This document shows positions 33,241 to 44,169 of a stretch of DNA of 64,000 nt, piece after piece (the first letter of the stretch is position 1; each line of letters starts with the position of its first letter). Where the stretch lies: positions 262,195,177 to 262,259,176 of the forward strand of contig CM069432.1 of NCBI GenBank assembly GCA_035610365.1. The letters run 5' to 3'. The notes below the pieces were generated by a model. That model saw only the letters and a program-made list of their open reading frames with translations, was not told the DNA's origin and did no database searches. Made by a program: the position numbers and the translations under genes. The DNA comes from Aquatica leii (Eukaryota > Arthropoda > Insecta > Coleoptera > Lampyridae).

Positions 33241-34117
33241 ATTTACCATTTACCCTTTACAAATTTTAATTTTTTGAAAATATAAAACAAAAATTTTGAA
33301 ATCACCAGAAATATAATGTTTGGTAGTAAATCCGTTAAATTAGACATTAACTTTAAACTACTTATTCTAATATAATAATTGAATTTGAGATCTTGGTTTT
33401 ATGTGGATTTCTGCTTTTTATTTTGCCGCTCTAGAGCTTTTTTCTTAACTACACTAACGAACGAATAATGACGTTTGCGATCTTGGCAGCACAAGAAAGA
33501 AGTTTTTAGCAATGTTCAAAAGCAATTATTTTATTTTTGTTATAAACGTATCTAAAAACAAAGAAATGTTCATCTATTTAAGCACAAAAAAATTATGTAT
33601 TTGTGTATGCTTTACGAATGTTATCCATTTTAGCAGTTAGATTATAAAAGTTTGCTGAGGACAGTTTGCACAAAAAAAATTCAAAAATTGAAAACCTAAA
33701 TACAACAGCATTATTTATCGAGCGAATTAATAAAGTGTTGTTGAAACTCTTCGTGCACTATTAAAACGAACTTTGTTGTATTTTATTTTTAAAGAAACTT
33801 TTTAGTTTTGAACTTTTAATTATGTCTATGCACAAATTAACAAACATCGTCGAACAACAAACTTTTTCCGGACAATTTTTCTTTTTCGTTTTTTAAAAAT
33901 AACATTTTTTTATAAATCTCAGGTAGTATCGGAAAATCTGTGATTAAACTTTTATGAATTTTATCTCGGTTTTTTCTATTTTTCTTTTTTAAATAAGATA
34001 CAAATTAATATGTTAGATTTTACCAGAGACGAACAATTTACTATGATCAAATTCATAAACGTTTTTTTTGATAAGATTTTTTTAATATTATAATAAAAAA
34101 ATTTTCTTTATTTTCAG
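33241..34117. other. Intron sequence before the first recognised rg exon
   Basis: AT-rich, with no coding match. It ends in a pyrimidine tract and the acceptor TTTTCAG (34111-34117). Confidence 0.6.
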
Positions 34118-34218
34118 ATCTTTTAATAGAAATGCTGGGCGTTCTTGCTAGCTACAGTATAACTGTAAAAGAATTGAAGCTTTTGTTTGGTGCCATGAAA
34201 GCAGTAAATGGAAAATGG
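34118..34218 (+). CDS. rg: Neurobeachin (rugose) exon 1 of 7 in this window
   Basis: Neurobeachin is a large BEACH-domain protein that anchors protein kinase A and works in membrane traffic at synapses and in the Notch and EGFR pathways of insects. This 101-base exon starts in phase 1 after CAG and codes for [20 protein letters not shown] and the following residues to NGKW, a very conserved segment before the concanavalin-A-like domain. It ends at GG|GTGAGT in phase 0, which fits the next exon at 46312. The 12-kb intron between them holds the piggyBac, PLE and pogo remnants. The preceding exon is not in the window or was not recognised. Alternative paralogue names are NBEA and LRBA; insects have one such gene. 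Confidence 0.93.
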
Positions 34219-34618
34219 GTGAGTAAATGTAATTTATTTATTTTGTATAAACTTTGGAACGAGTTTTCTCTTTCGTTAATTTAAATAAACGGAATGAAGT
34301 ATAGCAGAGAATAAGTTATTGTCTCTAAAAATGTTTTTTATTTTGTTACGGTGGCAAATTTATGTACTTGAATTAACAATTTTGTAGTTTATAGAAATCA
34401 CTTCAATAATTTTAATTACGATTCTCTTAACGCAATGAACTTGTAATATATGTTTTAAAATTCTTGCTATGCGATAAATAGTGTGAAATGTAAAAAAAAT
34501 TGAACTACGTTTATATATATGAATTTCAATTAAGACGTCATCATATGCAGTATTGATTTCAGAAATATTTAAAAACGAAAAAAACTAAAATAAATTTGCA
34601 ATACAATTTTTTTTATTG

Positions 34619-34690
34619 TAACGAGTTGGGTCAACGACGAGTTATCCGTCAACGAGTTGGGATACGACAAGTCGGTGTTGACGAATTGGC
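34619..34690. repeat. Short degenerate tandem repeat
   Basis: ACGAGTTGGG occurs at 34621 and again about 32 bases later. Shorter variants (ACGACAAGTCGG, ACGAATTGGCGACG) follow. It lies next to the end of the piggyBac remnant and may be part of that element's terminal region. Confidence 0.5.
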
Positions 34691-34699
34691 GACGACATA

Positions 34700-36130
34700 T
34701 GGTGGTGGACCCATCAGCATTTTTGATTTAAACTTCATTCATGTCAGTCTTTTTCTGGTTTTTTATTAGTCTTTTAGCCATTTTAGCACATTTTGAATTT
34801 TCCACCATTTTTTTGTCTGAGAAGACTTGATCTATAGGACCGAGGCTAAGTATATTGTCTGCTGAGTCGTAAAAACAATCGAGTATAAAGAATATCACTC
34901 TAACAGACCGAGCCGGTTTCGGAGATAGTTTTGCATATCGCAGTTTACGAATCGAACTTATATACCGCGTCATCTCCTCAAACACAGACAAACGCAATTT
35001 TATAGATTGTGAAGAAGAAAAATTTATTTTTCGCAAAAAACAGTTTACACAGTAAAAAATTTATGGGGTTCGATGCAAACTATCGGTTCATTCACACAAC
35101 CTTGACAGTAGGTCCTAACTATAAATTTTGCGCTGTTTTCTAATCCGTTTTACTTTTCAGTTTTTTATTACACTTCCAGCAAGGTTTTTTTTAATTATAT
35201 GGCTTAAACCCAATTTTGTCTCATGTTGCTTTTGGTAGCTTCATTGTACATTACAAAGGCGTTAACCATTGCTGTGTTTAAGAGCAATTTCATGACAAGT
35301 TTTCCATATCATTTTACACTTTTTTGTAGTGATATGCGACAAATGATCAGAAATGTCAACTGACAACTTTTCTGAATTATAATCCAGTATGATAGTAGAC
35401 TTTGTAATTTCAGTTCCATAACGATTTGCAACGGTTTTTATGTTTTTTCCTTTCCAATCTTAAAGCCTTCCAAGCTGCACAGCTTGAACACTTTCATACC
35501 ATAGCGGTGTCGTTTGGTTTGTATGTCTATATTGTCGCATTATCAGTTTGCCTCGAAAAGAGACTCATTTACTTGGTTCATATACATTTTCAAAGTTGCG
35601 AACGAGTTTGTCGACAATCTGTTTTATTTTGTGCAATCGATCGCCATCAGATTCCTCGTTATTTGAAAAGTGCACCATTTTGAGCAGCAACTTAAATATG
35701 TTTCTGCTCATACAGTTTGGTACCATCTCTGATCTAAACATTTTTTTGTACGATTCCCATATAAGAAAGTTGCCCAAAAAATTTTTGAATTTTGATTTTA
35801 TCAGTTGGTGTTCAGTCATGTATTCTGGACATAGTGCATGTATCTTCTGACTGTGGCACCACTTGTTAGCATATAGATTTGTTTGCTCAGTCACGTATCT
35901 GAATAAATCTCTATCCGCCAGAGAAAAATAAAAGTCAGATAGACTAGTGTCAGTCATCATTTCGGCTACATTGCCTTTGACACCTGCAGTAGTAAGTTCA
36001 CTCAGTTATGGTTGTTTTTCTTTGAGATACCCCTAATCGCCATGTTGTCTGAACAATAGTTAGGTTCTCGAAAATAATCTGACAAAGATAAAGTTCTAAG
36101 AAAATTACTTTTCTAAAAATTATCGAAACT
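34700..36130 (-). pseudogene. piggyBac-like transposase remnant
   Basis: The longest piece (35960-35565, minus) has the N-terminal half of the piggyBac DDE domain: DLFRYVTEQTNLYA, then FLGNFLIWESYKKMF, the MSRNIFKLLLKMVHFSNNEE block with the family signature MSR.RF..IL..HF, DRLHKIKQIVDKL and ENVYEPS. Downstream in shifted frames follow FRGKLIMRQY (about 35555-35520) and a NAFVMYNEATKSN-like block (about 35270-35220), typical of the C-terminal part. Many frameshifts and stops are present. TTAA ends were not located. Confidence 0.8.
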
Positions 36131-36908
36131 TACCTGAATTGCAATCGGAACGCCGACATATCAGCATAATAATTTTCATTTAAACGTTGTAATTGACCAA
36201 ACCGACGTGATGCAACAAACTTGCACATGCCGACTTGTTCCATAAGTTCGAGAGCTATTTAATGTTTTCGGGGAGTCTTCTATGAAGTTTTTTGAAAATT
36301 ATAGTTGCTTCTTTACTTAGATATACATCAACTTCTCAGGGCTACTAATGGCGATCTAGACAAATTTTCAATTTTACAAATTGGCCCAGCAGACTAAAAC
36401 AATGAATACCTGCTTGGTAGTCAACGTGTTAGGGCAAATATTTGTTTGGTCTCTGTTTGAATGTTTTTTTTGGTATTTGATTTGTGTATTTTATTTGTTT
36501 TTTAGTATCTTGATTTTTTTTGTACTACTACAAACTTCTGCATTTGAGTATTTATTTTTTTTATGTATAAAATTGTGGGTAATAAACCTGTTGATTTTCT
36601 AAAGAAGAATGGGTCGTAAAACTTCTTGGAGGGGTGGGCATACGTCACTACGCCTATGGTCTAACAGTGTAACGGTAACCGAGGTGCGATGACCAATAGC
36701 TAGAATTTGGTTTAATCCTTGCGATTGATACAACGGCATTATGGGCGTGAGAAATAGAGGTGGCCCTGTGCGCTCGCGGCAATGGCTTCTCACGTGTCAT
36801 CTTTGAATGTTGTTGTGATAAGAGTTTCGTTTCTAGAAAGATCGAAGATGACAAGTAAGTGCAATATTAGATTTAGCACACTCTTCTGTGGTACGTCTGA
36901 TGTTATTA
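36131..36908. other. Unassigned intronic DNA
   Basis: No family was recognised. 36420-36600 is a T-rich run that gives a hydrophobic, probably spurious open frame. Confidence 0.4.
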
Positions 36909-37385
36909 TGTTATGAGAATTTACCCGCAACTTAAAGGCAAGCGTCTAACTCGATATTCCGGAGAAAGAGTCGCGAATGGTCTTCGGTGTGCTAACTACA
37001 ATAAATAAAAGAGCGCCAAAACGAGGAAATATTTATTGCAGATCCCGTTTATATCTGCCAAACGACAAACGATAAAGGGAAATAAAGAAGAAAAATTAGA
37101 TATAGATTGATATCACAAATAATTCGCTCGAAACTCAGTCAATGAACTATGATCCCGAATGCGTCAAGCTTCCAAATGACTGTCACTCATAACGTCGCTG
37201 GTGTTTCTTCAAGTTAACCGTCCGTCACCCAAATACTTCGACTAGACTCCAAATTACCGCTGGCAATTGATGTACTTAACAGAATCGACATGCAGCATTT
37301 CCAAAAAGCCAGACACGTGGGGGTCACCTAAGTCGCTATACTATATACAGTACAAAAATCACACCGAAATATTTTTAACATAACC
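36909..37385 (+). repeat. Solo LTR, TGTTA...TAACA family
   Basis: Starts TGTTATGAG and ends TTTTAACATAACC. It shares several blocks with 60446-61173, such as CGGTGTGCTA, AATAAAAGAGCGCCAAAA, CAGATC(C/T)CGTTTA(T/C)ATCTG and AATATTTTTAACATAAC. Flanking bases are ATTA before and ATTT after, a 4-bp duplication with one mismatch. No internal region is attached. Confidence 0.6.
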
Positions 37386-37394
37386 ATTTGGTAT

Positions 37395-37815
37395 ATTTTG
37401 CTGTTAGTTTTGATTCGTATCTTACCCGGAATTATCTTTTTCTTAGATATGATTTGAGGATATGGTAAATTTTGTACGGTAGGTTTCTTTAGAATTTATA
37501 TTGCGGTTCCTAACGCCAAACCTTGTCAAATATTCGGGTGACATCTAGGCATAATGCTACATAATAACTCTCTTCATAGCTTTTTGGAAGAGCTTGTTCT
37601 ATTGTAGAATGCTGGCATCAAAACAACTATTTTGTTTAACATACTAAGTAGAAGTTTTTTGGCGAACTTGGACGTAATGTGCAGCAGACTGATGTAATAA
37701 TAGCTTCCTCTATCTTCTATTGAGCTGGGAAGTATTCTGCATTAACAAGTAGTATCAGCATAACTGCTTTTTTGCGTGGGAGTTCGTTAACTAATTTGCT
37801 CGTTGTAATAGCGGA
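37395..37815 (-). pseudogene. Jockey-clade RT fragment
   Basis: On the minus strand, words of the Jockey RT appear in order with frame breaks: FPAQ.KIEEAII near 37730, then ALPKSYEESYYVALCLDVTRIFDKVWR (37600-37515), RNLPYKIYHILKSYL (37490-37445). These are the blocks around the first catalytic aspartate. It abuts the solo LTR, which probably inserted into it. Confidence 0.65.
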
Positions 37816-37859
37816 GGGTTTCACGGTTGGAGTCTATAAGATAAAAACATCTTTCGGAT

Positions 37860-38090
37860 TTGAGTCATGTCAATGTTGCAACAGTAGAGTTTAGAATCTA
37901 GCGTGGTTCACAAGTCGATTGCCTAACTATTTACAGGTTCTTAGTCAGATTTTAGTTGTTTGTTTGAATTTTTTGATTTTTTACGTCCTGATGAAGCTCC
38001 TTATAATAATGGGCCAAACGTTACCAACTTTGATTACAACATTGACATGGTCCAAATCTGGAAGGCGTTTTTATCTTAATTTGCTTGTTG
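37860..38090 (+). repeat. PLE 3' terminal region with a degenerate hammerhead-like motif
   Basis: Aligns with 42680-42960: GAGTTTAGAATCT.GC.TGGTTCACAAG, then TCCTGATGAAGC...GGGC.AAACGTT and ACATTGACATGGTCCAAATCTGG. The first hammerhead box is intact (CTGATGA, 37988-37994), but GAAA has become CAAA (38015-38018) and stem II is imperfect. A diverged relative of the large PLE copies. Confidence 0.7.
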
Positions 38091-38559
38091 TTTGGTAATT
38101 GTTTTTGTGTTACCGGTTTTATAGATTTGCCTACTTGTCCTGATTTTTTATTTGTTTTGGCTCATTCACCAGTCGGTTTTCGTATGGGTGGCATATGTGT
38201 TCTTGCCTGTTTTAGTCTACTTGTAGTTTTTCGTAGTCAGGTATTGGCGTTATACTTACGAAGCATCGTTACAATAAATTGTTTTTGAGTTTTATTAAAA
38301 ATTCTTTTTTGGCTGTGCCTTTTTATTGTAGTTTGTTTTGTCTTGTGGGCCTTTTTACGTTTGCCAGTTTTTTTAATATTTTTTCTTGAGTTTTTACTGG
38401 ATAATCTATTGTTTCGGTTTTTGTTATGATAGATACAGTTTTTTGTATTTTCATTGCAAATTTTTGTCATTCGGTTTCCAATTTTTCTATCCTTTTGACA
38501 CAAGCTCTCAGGTTTATTTTTGTATTGAGTGATTTTACTTACTTACTTACAGTACGGTA

Positions 38560-39054
38560 AATAAGCGGTGCTAGTTGGAGGTGATAAGTCTTCTTTGACT
38601 TTTAGATTTATTGTTCTTTTCCATCCGTTTTGGATCTTTTTGAACCCGTATCCATTTTGTTGTAGGGACTCCAACAGTGTTTCCTTCTCTTTTTCTAGAT
38701 TTTCATTATCTGACACACGTATAGCTCTTTTGGCTAAAGTATGTAAAACAGTATTCTTCTGTACTGGATGGTGGTGAGATTCGGCGTTTAAGTATCTATT
38801 AGTGTGCGAAATGCCCCAATTTTCTGTTATTTTTCTTTATCACTAGTACATCAAGAAAGGCTAGACTGCTATTAAGATCTAACTCCATAGTAATTCTGTT
38901 ATGTGCAGAATTTAGATGTTGAAAGAACTGATTTAGTTTGTCTTTGCCATGAGGCCATACAACAAACGTATCATCGATATATCTGAACCAAGTTTTGGTT
39001 TTAACTCAACATTTTTCATAATTTCAGTTTCAAAATATGCCATGTAAGTATTGG
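38560..39054 (-). pseudogene. Diverged PLE reverse transcriptase fragment
   Basis: On the minus strand the RT palm of a second PLE lineage can be read with frame breaks: IANTYMAYFETEIMK (39055-39010), YIDDTFVVWPHGKDKL (about 38980-38930) with the catalytic IDD, LNSAHNRITMELDL, LAFLDVLV, and ESHHHPVQKNTVLHTLA (38780-38730). It shares layout but not sequence with the 39.7-42.3 kb copies. It joins abruptly to a different PLE segment at 39055. Confidence 0.8.
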
Positions 39055-39366
39055 CTATAACTGCGCTCCTACAAACTTTTTTTTTCTTATAGTTGTGGTT
39101 TTTGAAGTTTGCTTTATTTGTTCCAAAAGCAATTCTTCAAACGTTAGCTTCTGGATGCTTGAAGATAAGGTTTCAAAATTCGATACATTAATCATGGAAT
39201 CCATGGATGTTGATGATGGAAAATCTTCTGAAACTGTAGTTACTGTAAATGGCATAGCTGCTATACCAGCCATGGATATTAGTGTTACAGACGCAATTTT
39301 TTCTGTAGCTGTAATACCGATAGACATAGCTGTCTATGTAATAGCGAAGGCTTCCACGGCCGGAAT
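39055..39366 (-). pseudogene. PLE 5' region following a terminal repeat
   Basis: A minus-strand open stretch, MSIGITATEKIAS to FVGAQL (39327-39055), begins just after the 3' terminus of the minus-strand PLE copy (39367-41170). In tandem PLE copies a terminal repeat is followed by the start of the next unit, so this may be the 5' untranslated and N-terminal part of a second unit, cut at 39055. The function of the encoded peptide is unknown. Confidence 0.4.
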
Positions 39367-39432
39367 CTATACTAACATTAGAATGTCTTCCGGGTTTGGG
39401 CCGTGTCATAGTTGCAACCGAAGCTGCCAACG

Positions 39433-39463
39433 TTTCGCCCACTTTCGTAAGGGGCTTCATCAG
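39433..39463 (-). ncRNA. Hammerhead-ribozyme-like motif, left PLE arm
   Basis: Minus strand: CTGATGA (39463-39457), one A, stem II GCCC/GGGC with inner CTT/AAG, then GAAAC (39436 downward). Both core boxes are canonical apart from the extra A after the first box. It sits in the 3' terminal region of the PLE, where hammerheads of Penelope-like elements are known. Identical to the copy at 42890. Confidence 0.65.
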
Positions 39464-39687
39464 GGCGTGAGATAAATCGCAAAACTCAAACAAGCAATCG
39501 AAATCTTACTAAGAACTTCTCAAAAGTTAGGTTATCCACTTGTAAACCAAGCCATAACCTAAACTATGAAAAGGTGAGAAAGAAAACGATAACCTGAAAA
39601 AGCAAACGAAAATCTAACAAAGAACCACTACCGAGTTAAGTAATCAACTTGTGAACTGAGCCAGATTCTAAACTCCGTAGAAGTGAC

Positions 39688-41186
39688 TTAGGAAGAAATA
39701 GCCTCTGTATTTAAAGGAAAAGGGTCGTCACGGATGGTTAAGCTCGACCTTGATTGGGTTACGGTTGCTAGGGGGCGTGTTTTCGATAAATTACTAATAA
39801 CCGGGAACCGAGAGGATAGTTTGAAACCATAATCGCGATTGAAGTTATTGGGGTGTTTGATGATTTCTATGCTTTCTCGGAATTTCCTGTTGAAAAAGAA
39901 TGGAGATTTGGCAATCAACGAAACATTATCAAAATCTATCTTGTGACCTGTAGTAAAATGATGTTCAGCGACCGCAGACTTGGAAGTATACCTTTTCCTT
40001 ATACAACGATCATGTTCTGAAATGCGAGTAATGACGGAACGACCGGTTTCACCAATGTAGACTAAACCACAAGAACAGGGAATTTGGTATACACCTTGAG
40101 ATGAAAGTGTAGGGAATTTGTCTTTGGGAGAAGGAAGAATCTGAGAGATTTTGCCTGTCGAGTTGAATATGGGTTTAATACCATTCTTACGAAGGAGTTT
40201 CCCTATTTGATCTGTAACCTTGTGAATGTAGGGTAAAAAGGCCAATTTCGGGTTGGATTCGGGAGTAGAAGTGTCCTTAGGTAATCGAGTACGTGGATGT
40301 AAACGACGATTAATAACTCTATGAATATCTCGCTTTAGATAACCATTGTTCACTAAGGTTCTAGTAAGATGACGAAGTTCTGAGTCTAGATTCTCAGGTT
40401 GACAAATAGCAAAGGCACGATGCACCAAAGATTCAATAACAGAACGTTTCTGTGCAGGATGATGATGAGACGAAGCATGAAGGTATCTGTCCGTATGGGT
40501 GGGTTTGCGATAAACAGAATGGCCTAGAAGTCCGTCGGGCTTACGAGTCACAAGAACGTCAAGAAATGGAAGAGAACCATTACTTTCGATTTCCATAGTA
40601 AATTTGATATCTAAGTGTTGATTGTTAAGATGATCAAGAAACTTAGACAATTCAAGATGACCATGAGACCAAACAATAAACGTGTCGTCAACATATCTAA
40701 ACCACACTTTAGGTTTTAATATTGATGATTCCAAAGCAACCGTTTCAAAGGATTCCATAAAATGTTAGCTACAACAGGTGATAGAGGAGAACCCATAGCA
40801 GCACCAGAAACTTGTTCGTAAAACTTATTATCAAATTGGAAGTAAGTAGAGGATAGACACTTTTCAATAAGAGGAACTAAACTCAAGTCCTTGCCATGTT
40901 GAGACAGAATCTGTTTGATGATAATAAGCGAATCCTTAATAGGAACTTTAGTAAAAAGTGAAGTAACATCAAAGCTCACGAGAAGATCTTGGGGGTCAAG
41001 TTTTATAGTTTCTAGACGTTGGATAAAATGCTGAGAGTTGAGGATGTGAGAAGAGGTTTTACCTGTAAACTCGCAAAGAATGTTGGACAAGAACTTGGCT
41101 AGCTTGTAAGTAGGAGATTGGATAGTACTAACGATAGGTCGAAAAGGAATACCTTGTTTGTGAATTTTGGACTTCCCAAATTTCAC
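39688..41186 (-). pseudogene. Penelope-like RT and GIY-YIG endonuclease, left arm (one frameshift)
   Basis: Two open pieces in one orientation, 41186-40716 and 40758-39688, split by one missing T near 40760. In order: RT from GIPFRPIVSTIQSPTYKLA, SFDVTSLFTKVP, GAAMGSPLSPVVANI, then in the second piece (356 residues) YVDD at 22-25, PFLDVLVTR, SHHHPAQKRS, and a GIY-YIG endonuclease with GVY at 222, YIGETGR at 234-240, H249 and a FRESIEI block near 293-299. The RT start (fingers) is missing, so the copy is 5' truncated. PLE proteins nick the target and copy RNA into DNA; this copy could not do so alone. Confidence 0.9.
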
Positions 41187-41188
41187 TT

Positions 41189-42670
41189 CCCAAAATTCAC
41201 AAACAAGGTATTCCTTTTCGACCTATCGTTAGTACTATCCAATCTCCTACTTACAAGCTAGCCAAGTTCTTGTCCAACATTCTTTGCGAGTTTACAGGTA
41301 AAACCTCTTCTCACATCCTCAACTCTCAGCATTTTATCCAACGTCTAGAAACTATAAAACTTGAACCCCAAGATCTTCTCGTGAGCTTTGATGTTACTTC
41401 ACTTTTTACTAAAGTTCCTATTAAGGATTCGCTTATTATCATCAAACAGATTCTGTCTCAACATGGCAAGGACTTGAGTTTAGTTCCTCTTATTGAAAAG
41501 TGTCTATCCTCTACTTACTTCCAATTTGATAATAAGTTTTACGAACAAGTTTCTGGTGCTGCTATGGGTTCTCCTCTATCACCTGTTGTAGCTAACATTT
41601 TTATGGAATCCTTTGAAACGGTTGCTTTGGAATCATCAATATTAAAACCTAAAGTGTGGTTTAGATATGTTGACGACACGTTTATTGTTTGGTCTCATGG
41701 TCATCTTGAATTGTCTAAGTTTCTTGATCATCTTAACAATCAACACTTAGATATCAAATTTACTATGGAAATCGAAAGTAATGGTTCTCTTCCATTTCTT
41801 GACGTTCTTGTGACTCGTAAGCCCGACGGACTTCTAGGCCATTCTGTTTATCGCAAACCCACCCATACGGACAGATACCTTCATGCTTCGTCTCATCATC
41901 ATCCTGCACAGAAACGTTCTGTTATTGAACCTTTGGTGCATCGTGCCTTTGCTATTTGTCAACCTGAGAATCTAGACTCAGAACTTCGTCATCTTACTAG
42001 AACCTTAGTGAACAATGGTTATCTAAAGCGAGATATTCATAGAGTTATTAATCGTCGTTTACATCCACGTACTCGATTACCTAAGGACACTTCTACTCCC
42101 GAATCCAACCCGAAATTGGCCTTTTTACCCTACATTCACAAGGTTACAGATCAAATAGGGAAACTCCTTCGTAAGAATGGTATTAAACCCATATTCAACT
42201 CGACAGGCAAAATCTCTCAGATTCTTCCTTCTCCCAAAGACAAATTCCCTACACTTTCATCTCAAGGTGTATACCAAATTCCTGTTCTTGTGGTTTAGTC
42301 TACATTGGTGAAACCGGTCGTTCCGTCATTACTCGCATTTCAGAACATGATCGTTGTATAAGGAAAAGGTATACTTCCAAGTCTGCGGTCGCTGAACATC
42401 ATTTTACTACAGGTCACAAGATAGATTTTGATAATGTTTCGTTGATTGCCAAATCTCCATTCTTTTTCAACAGGAAATTCCGAGAAAGCATAGAAATCAT
42501 CAAACACCCCAATAACTTCAATCGCGATCATGGTTTCGAACTATCCCCTTTGGTTCCCGGTTATTAGTCATTTATCAAAAACACGCCCCTAGCAACCGTA
42601 ACCCAATCAGGGTCGAGCTTAATCATCCGTGACGATCCTTTTCCTTTAAATACGGAGACTATTTCTTTTT
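41189..42670 (+). pseudogene. Penelope-like RT and GIY-YIG endonuclease, right arm (one frameshift)
   Basis: Mirror copy of 39688-41186 on the plus strand. The RT part is open through YVDD (41666-41677) and on to GVYQIP near 42275. One C is missing in the run before TGTTCTTG, so the frame stops at 42298 and the endonuclease (YIGETGRS near 42304 on) continues in another frame to about 42670. It has the T run that the left arm lost and lacks the C that the left arm has, so each arm is broken once at a different place. The 5' truncation is the same as in the left arm. Confidence 0.9.
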
Positions 42671-42889
42671 AAGTCACTTCTACGGAGTTTAGAATCTGGC
42701 TTGGTTCACAAGTTGATTACCTAACTCGGTAGTGGTTCTTTGTTAGATTTTCGTTTGCTTTTTCAGGTTATCGTTTTCTTTCTCACCTTTTCATAGTTTA
42801 GGTTATGGCTTGTTTACAAGTGGATAACCTAACTTTTGAGAAGTTCTTAGTAAGATTTCGATTGCTTGTTTTGCGATTTATCTCACGCC

Positions 42890-42921
42890 CTGATGAAGCC
42901 CCTTACGAAAGTGGGCGAAAC
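42890..42921 (+). ncRNA. Hammerhead-ribozyme-like motif, right PLE arm
   Basis: CTGATGA at 42890-42896, A, stem II with GCCC (42898-42901) to GGGC (42913-42916), inner pairs CTT (42902-42904) to AAG (42909-42911), loop ACGA, one bulged T, then GAAAC (42917-42921). A following GTTG...CAAC pair (from 42922) could form stem III. Stem I was not resolved. Confidence 0.65.
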
Positions 42922-43049
42922 GTTGGCAGCTTCGGTTGCAACTATGACACGGCCCAAACCCGGAAGACATTCTAATGTTAGTATAGCTGTCTACATCGAT
43001 TACATTATTCGAAAGTGGAAAAATTACAGTTTTTTTAAATCCATGTTGA

Positions 43050-44060
43050 ATGATAACTGAATCGATTTTTTCCCAAATTTTGGAAATGAAAAAACAGATT
43101 TTGGGAGCTTACACCCATAGTTCTTCCTTTGCCACTTAAGAAGTTCTTCCTTCCATTTGATTTTTAAGGGCCAAAACACACTGCTATCCATTGGTTGAGG
43201 GACGTAGTTGGAATGTGGTGGAAGTTTAAAAATAATAACGTTTTCTTTCCTTGAAATTTCGATAACGATATTCCAACGTGAAAACTATAACCATCGTATA
43301 TAAGAACAACCGATTTTTATTTGAGTATGCTTTCTTAGAAAATTATTTTTAAAATTATTTTGGAAAGTTTCGGCTTTCATCAAACCATTTTTCGTAGCCG
43401 AATAAGTTATTCTCTCCTATTTTTTTCTTTTTCTGCAAGCAACGAATTCCACGTGTTTTTTTCTTTTAAAAACGATGTGCGGAGGTAGTTCTTCTCCAGT
43501 AGCATTTAAACGGAATAAAACAGTTATGAGATCTCTTTCCGAACCACTTGTTGCTCTATGAACAACTGTGACCTTTAGACCAACAACTTTTATCTTCTTT
43601 TGGTTCAGACAAAAACTCTTTTTGTCTATATTAAATAGGAATACCTTTTATTATATCTTTTAACAGTGTAAAGTATTCATTGACAATGAAGGGCCCTATG
43701 CTTCTCTTTCTAGCTACTTCTACAAATTGTGGTTTCTTCTTGGTAAGGTTTTGTTTAAATCTTATAAAATAATCATCACCAGGTATTCCAACTTTGAATA
43801 TAGTTTCAATTTTGTTTTCCTTTACGTAACTAACTAATTAGTGTTAAAACTTTTTTTTGATAACCCAAATCTCCATATTTCCATTACTTTCAGGTTTTCA
43901 GCGATTTTCAGCTCTTCGTCATAAGCAATACCATTGAGTCTACCCATAGTGGAACTTTTCACTCCTTTTTACGCGTTTAAAAAGTCTTGTTTTAGGAATT
44001 TTGTATGTTATTGCTGTTCTGGATTCATCGTTTACCATCCTCAAAATAAATTTGCATCTA
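43050..44060 (-). pseudogene. pogo/Tigger-like transposase remnant, HTH to DDE
   Basis: The most complete pogo-type copy. On the minus strand, from 43900 down: FGLSKKSF and the CENP-B type DNA-binding block YVKENKIETIFKVGIPGDDY, F.QNLTKKKPQFVEVARKRS, IGPFIVNEYFTLL; then LFGYEKWFDES (about 43395), a DGYSFH-like catalytic block (about 43310), and CFGPLKIKWKEELLKWQ in shifted frames (about 43190-43130). This is the order of the CENP-B/pogo transposases (DDE_1). Several stops and frame changes are present. The left part touches the PLE right arm. Confidence 0.8.
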
Positions 44061-44169
44061 AAGTTAAATATAACACATAGGGCAATAGGTTACACTTTCT
44101 CGCTCGTTTTTTATGATTAAGAAATTCCGCCGAAACTCTTGATCGCAACAGTACATGCAATAAAACGTG

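Larger units (their letters stand above)
39367..42986. repeat. 3.6-kb inverted repeat of two PLE copies
   Basis: Left arm 39367-41170 and right arm 41189-42986 are near-perfect reverse complements of about 1.8 kb, with an 18-base centre (41171-41188). Each arm is a 5'-truncated PLE: RT from the KIHK...GIPFRPIVS block on, GIY-YIG domain, 3' untranslated part, hammerhead-like motif. The copies are joined 5' to 5'. Similarity stops at the same point on both sides (TTAGTATAG). Differences are few, so the duplication is recent, or it is an assembly fold-back. Confidence 0.9.

Noticed and set aside
36381..36602. 73-codon hydrophobic frame
   Set aside because: Arises from a T-rich run; no start context or family match.
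38237..38503. 88-codon lysine and asparagine rich frame on the minus strand
   Set aside because: A low-complexity translation of A-rich DNA.
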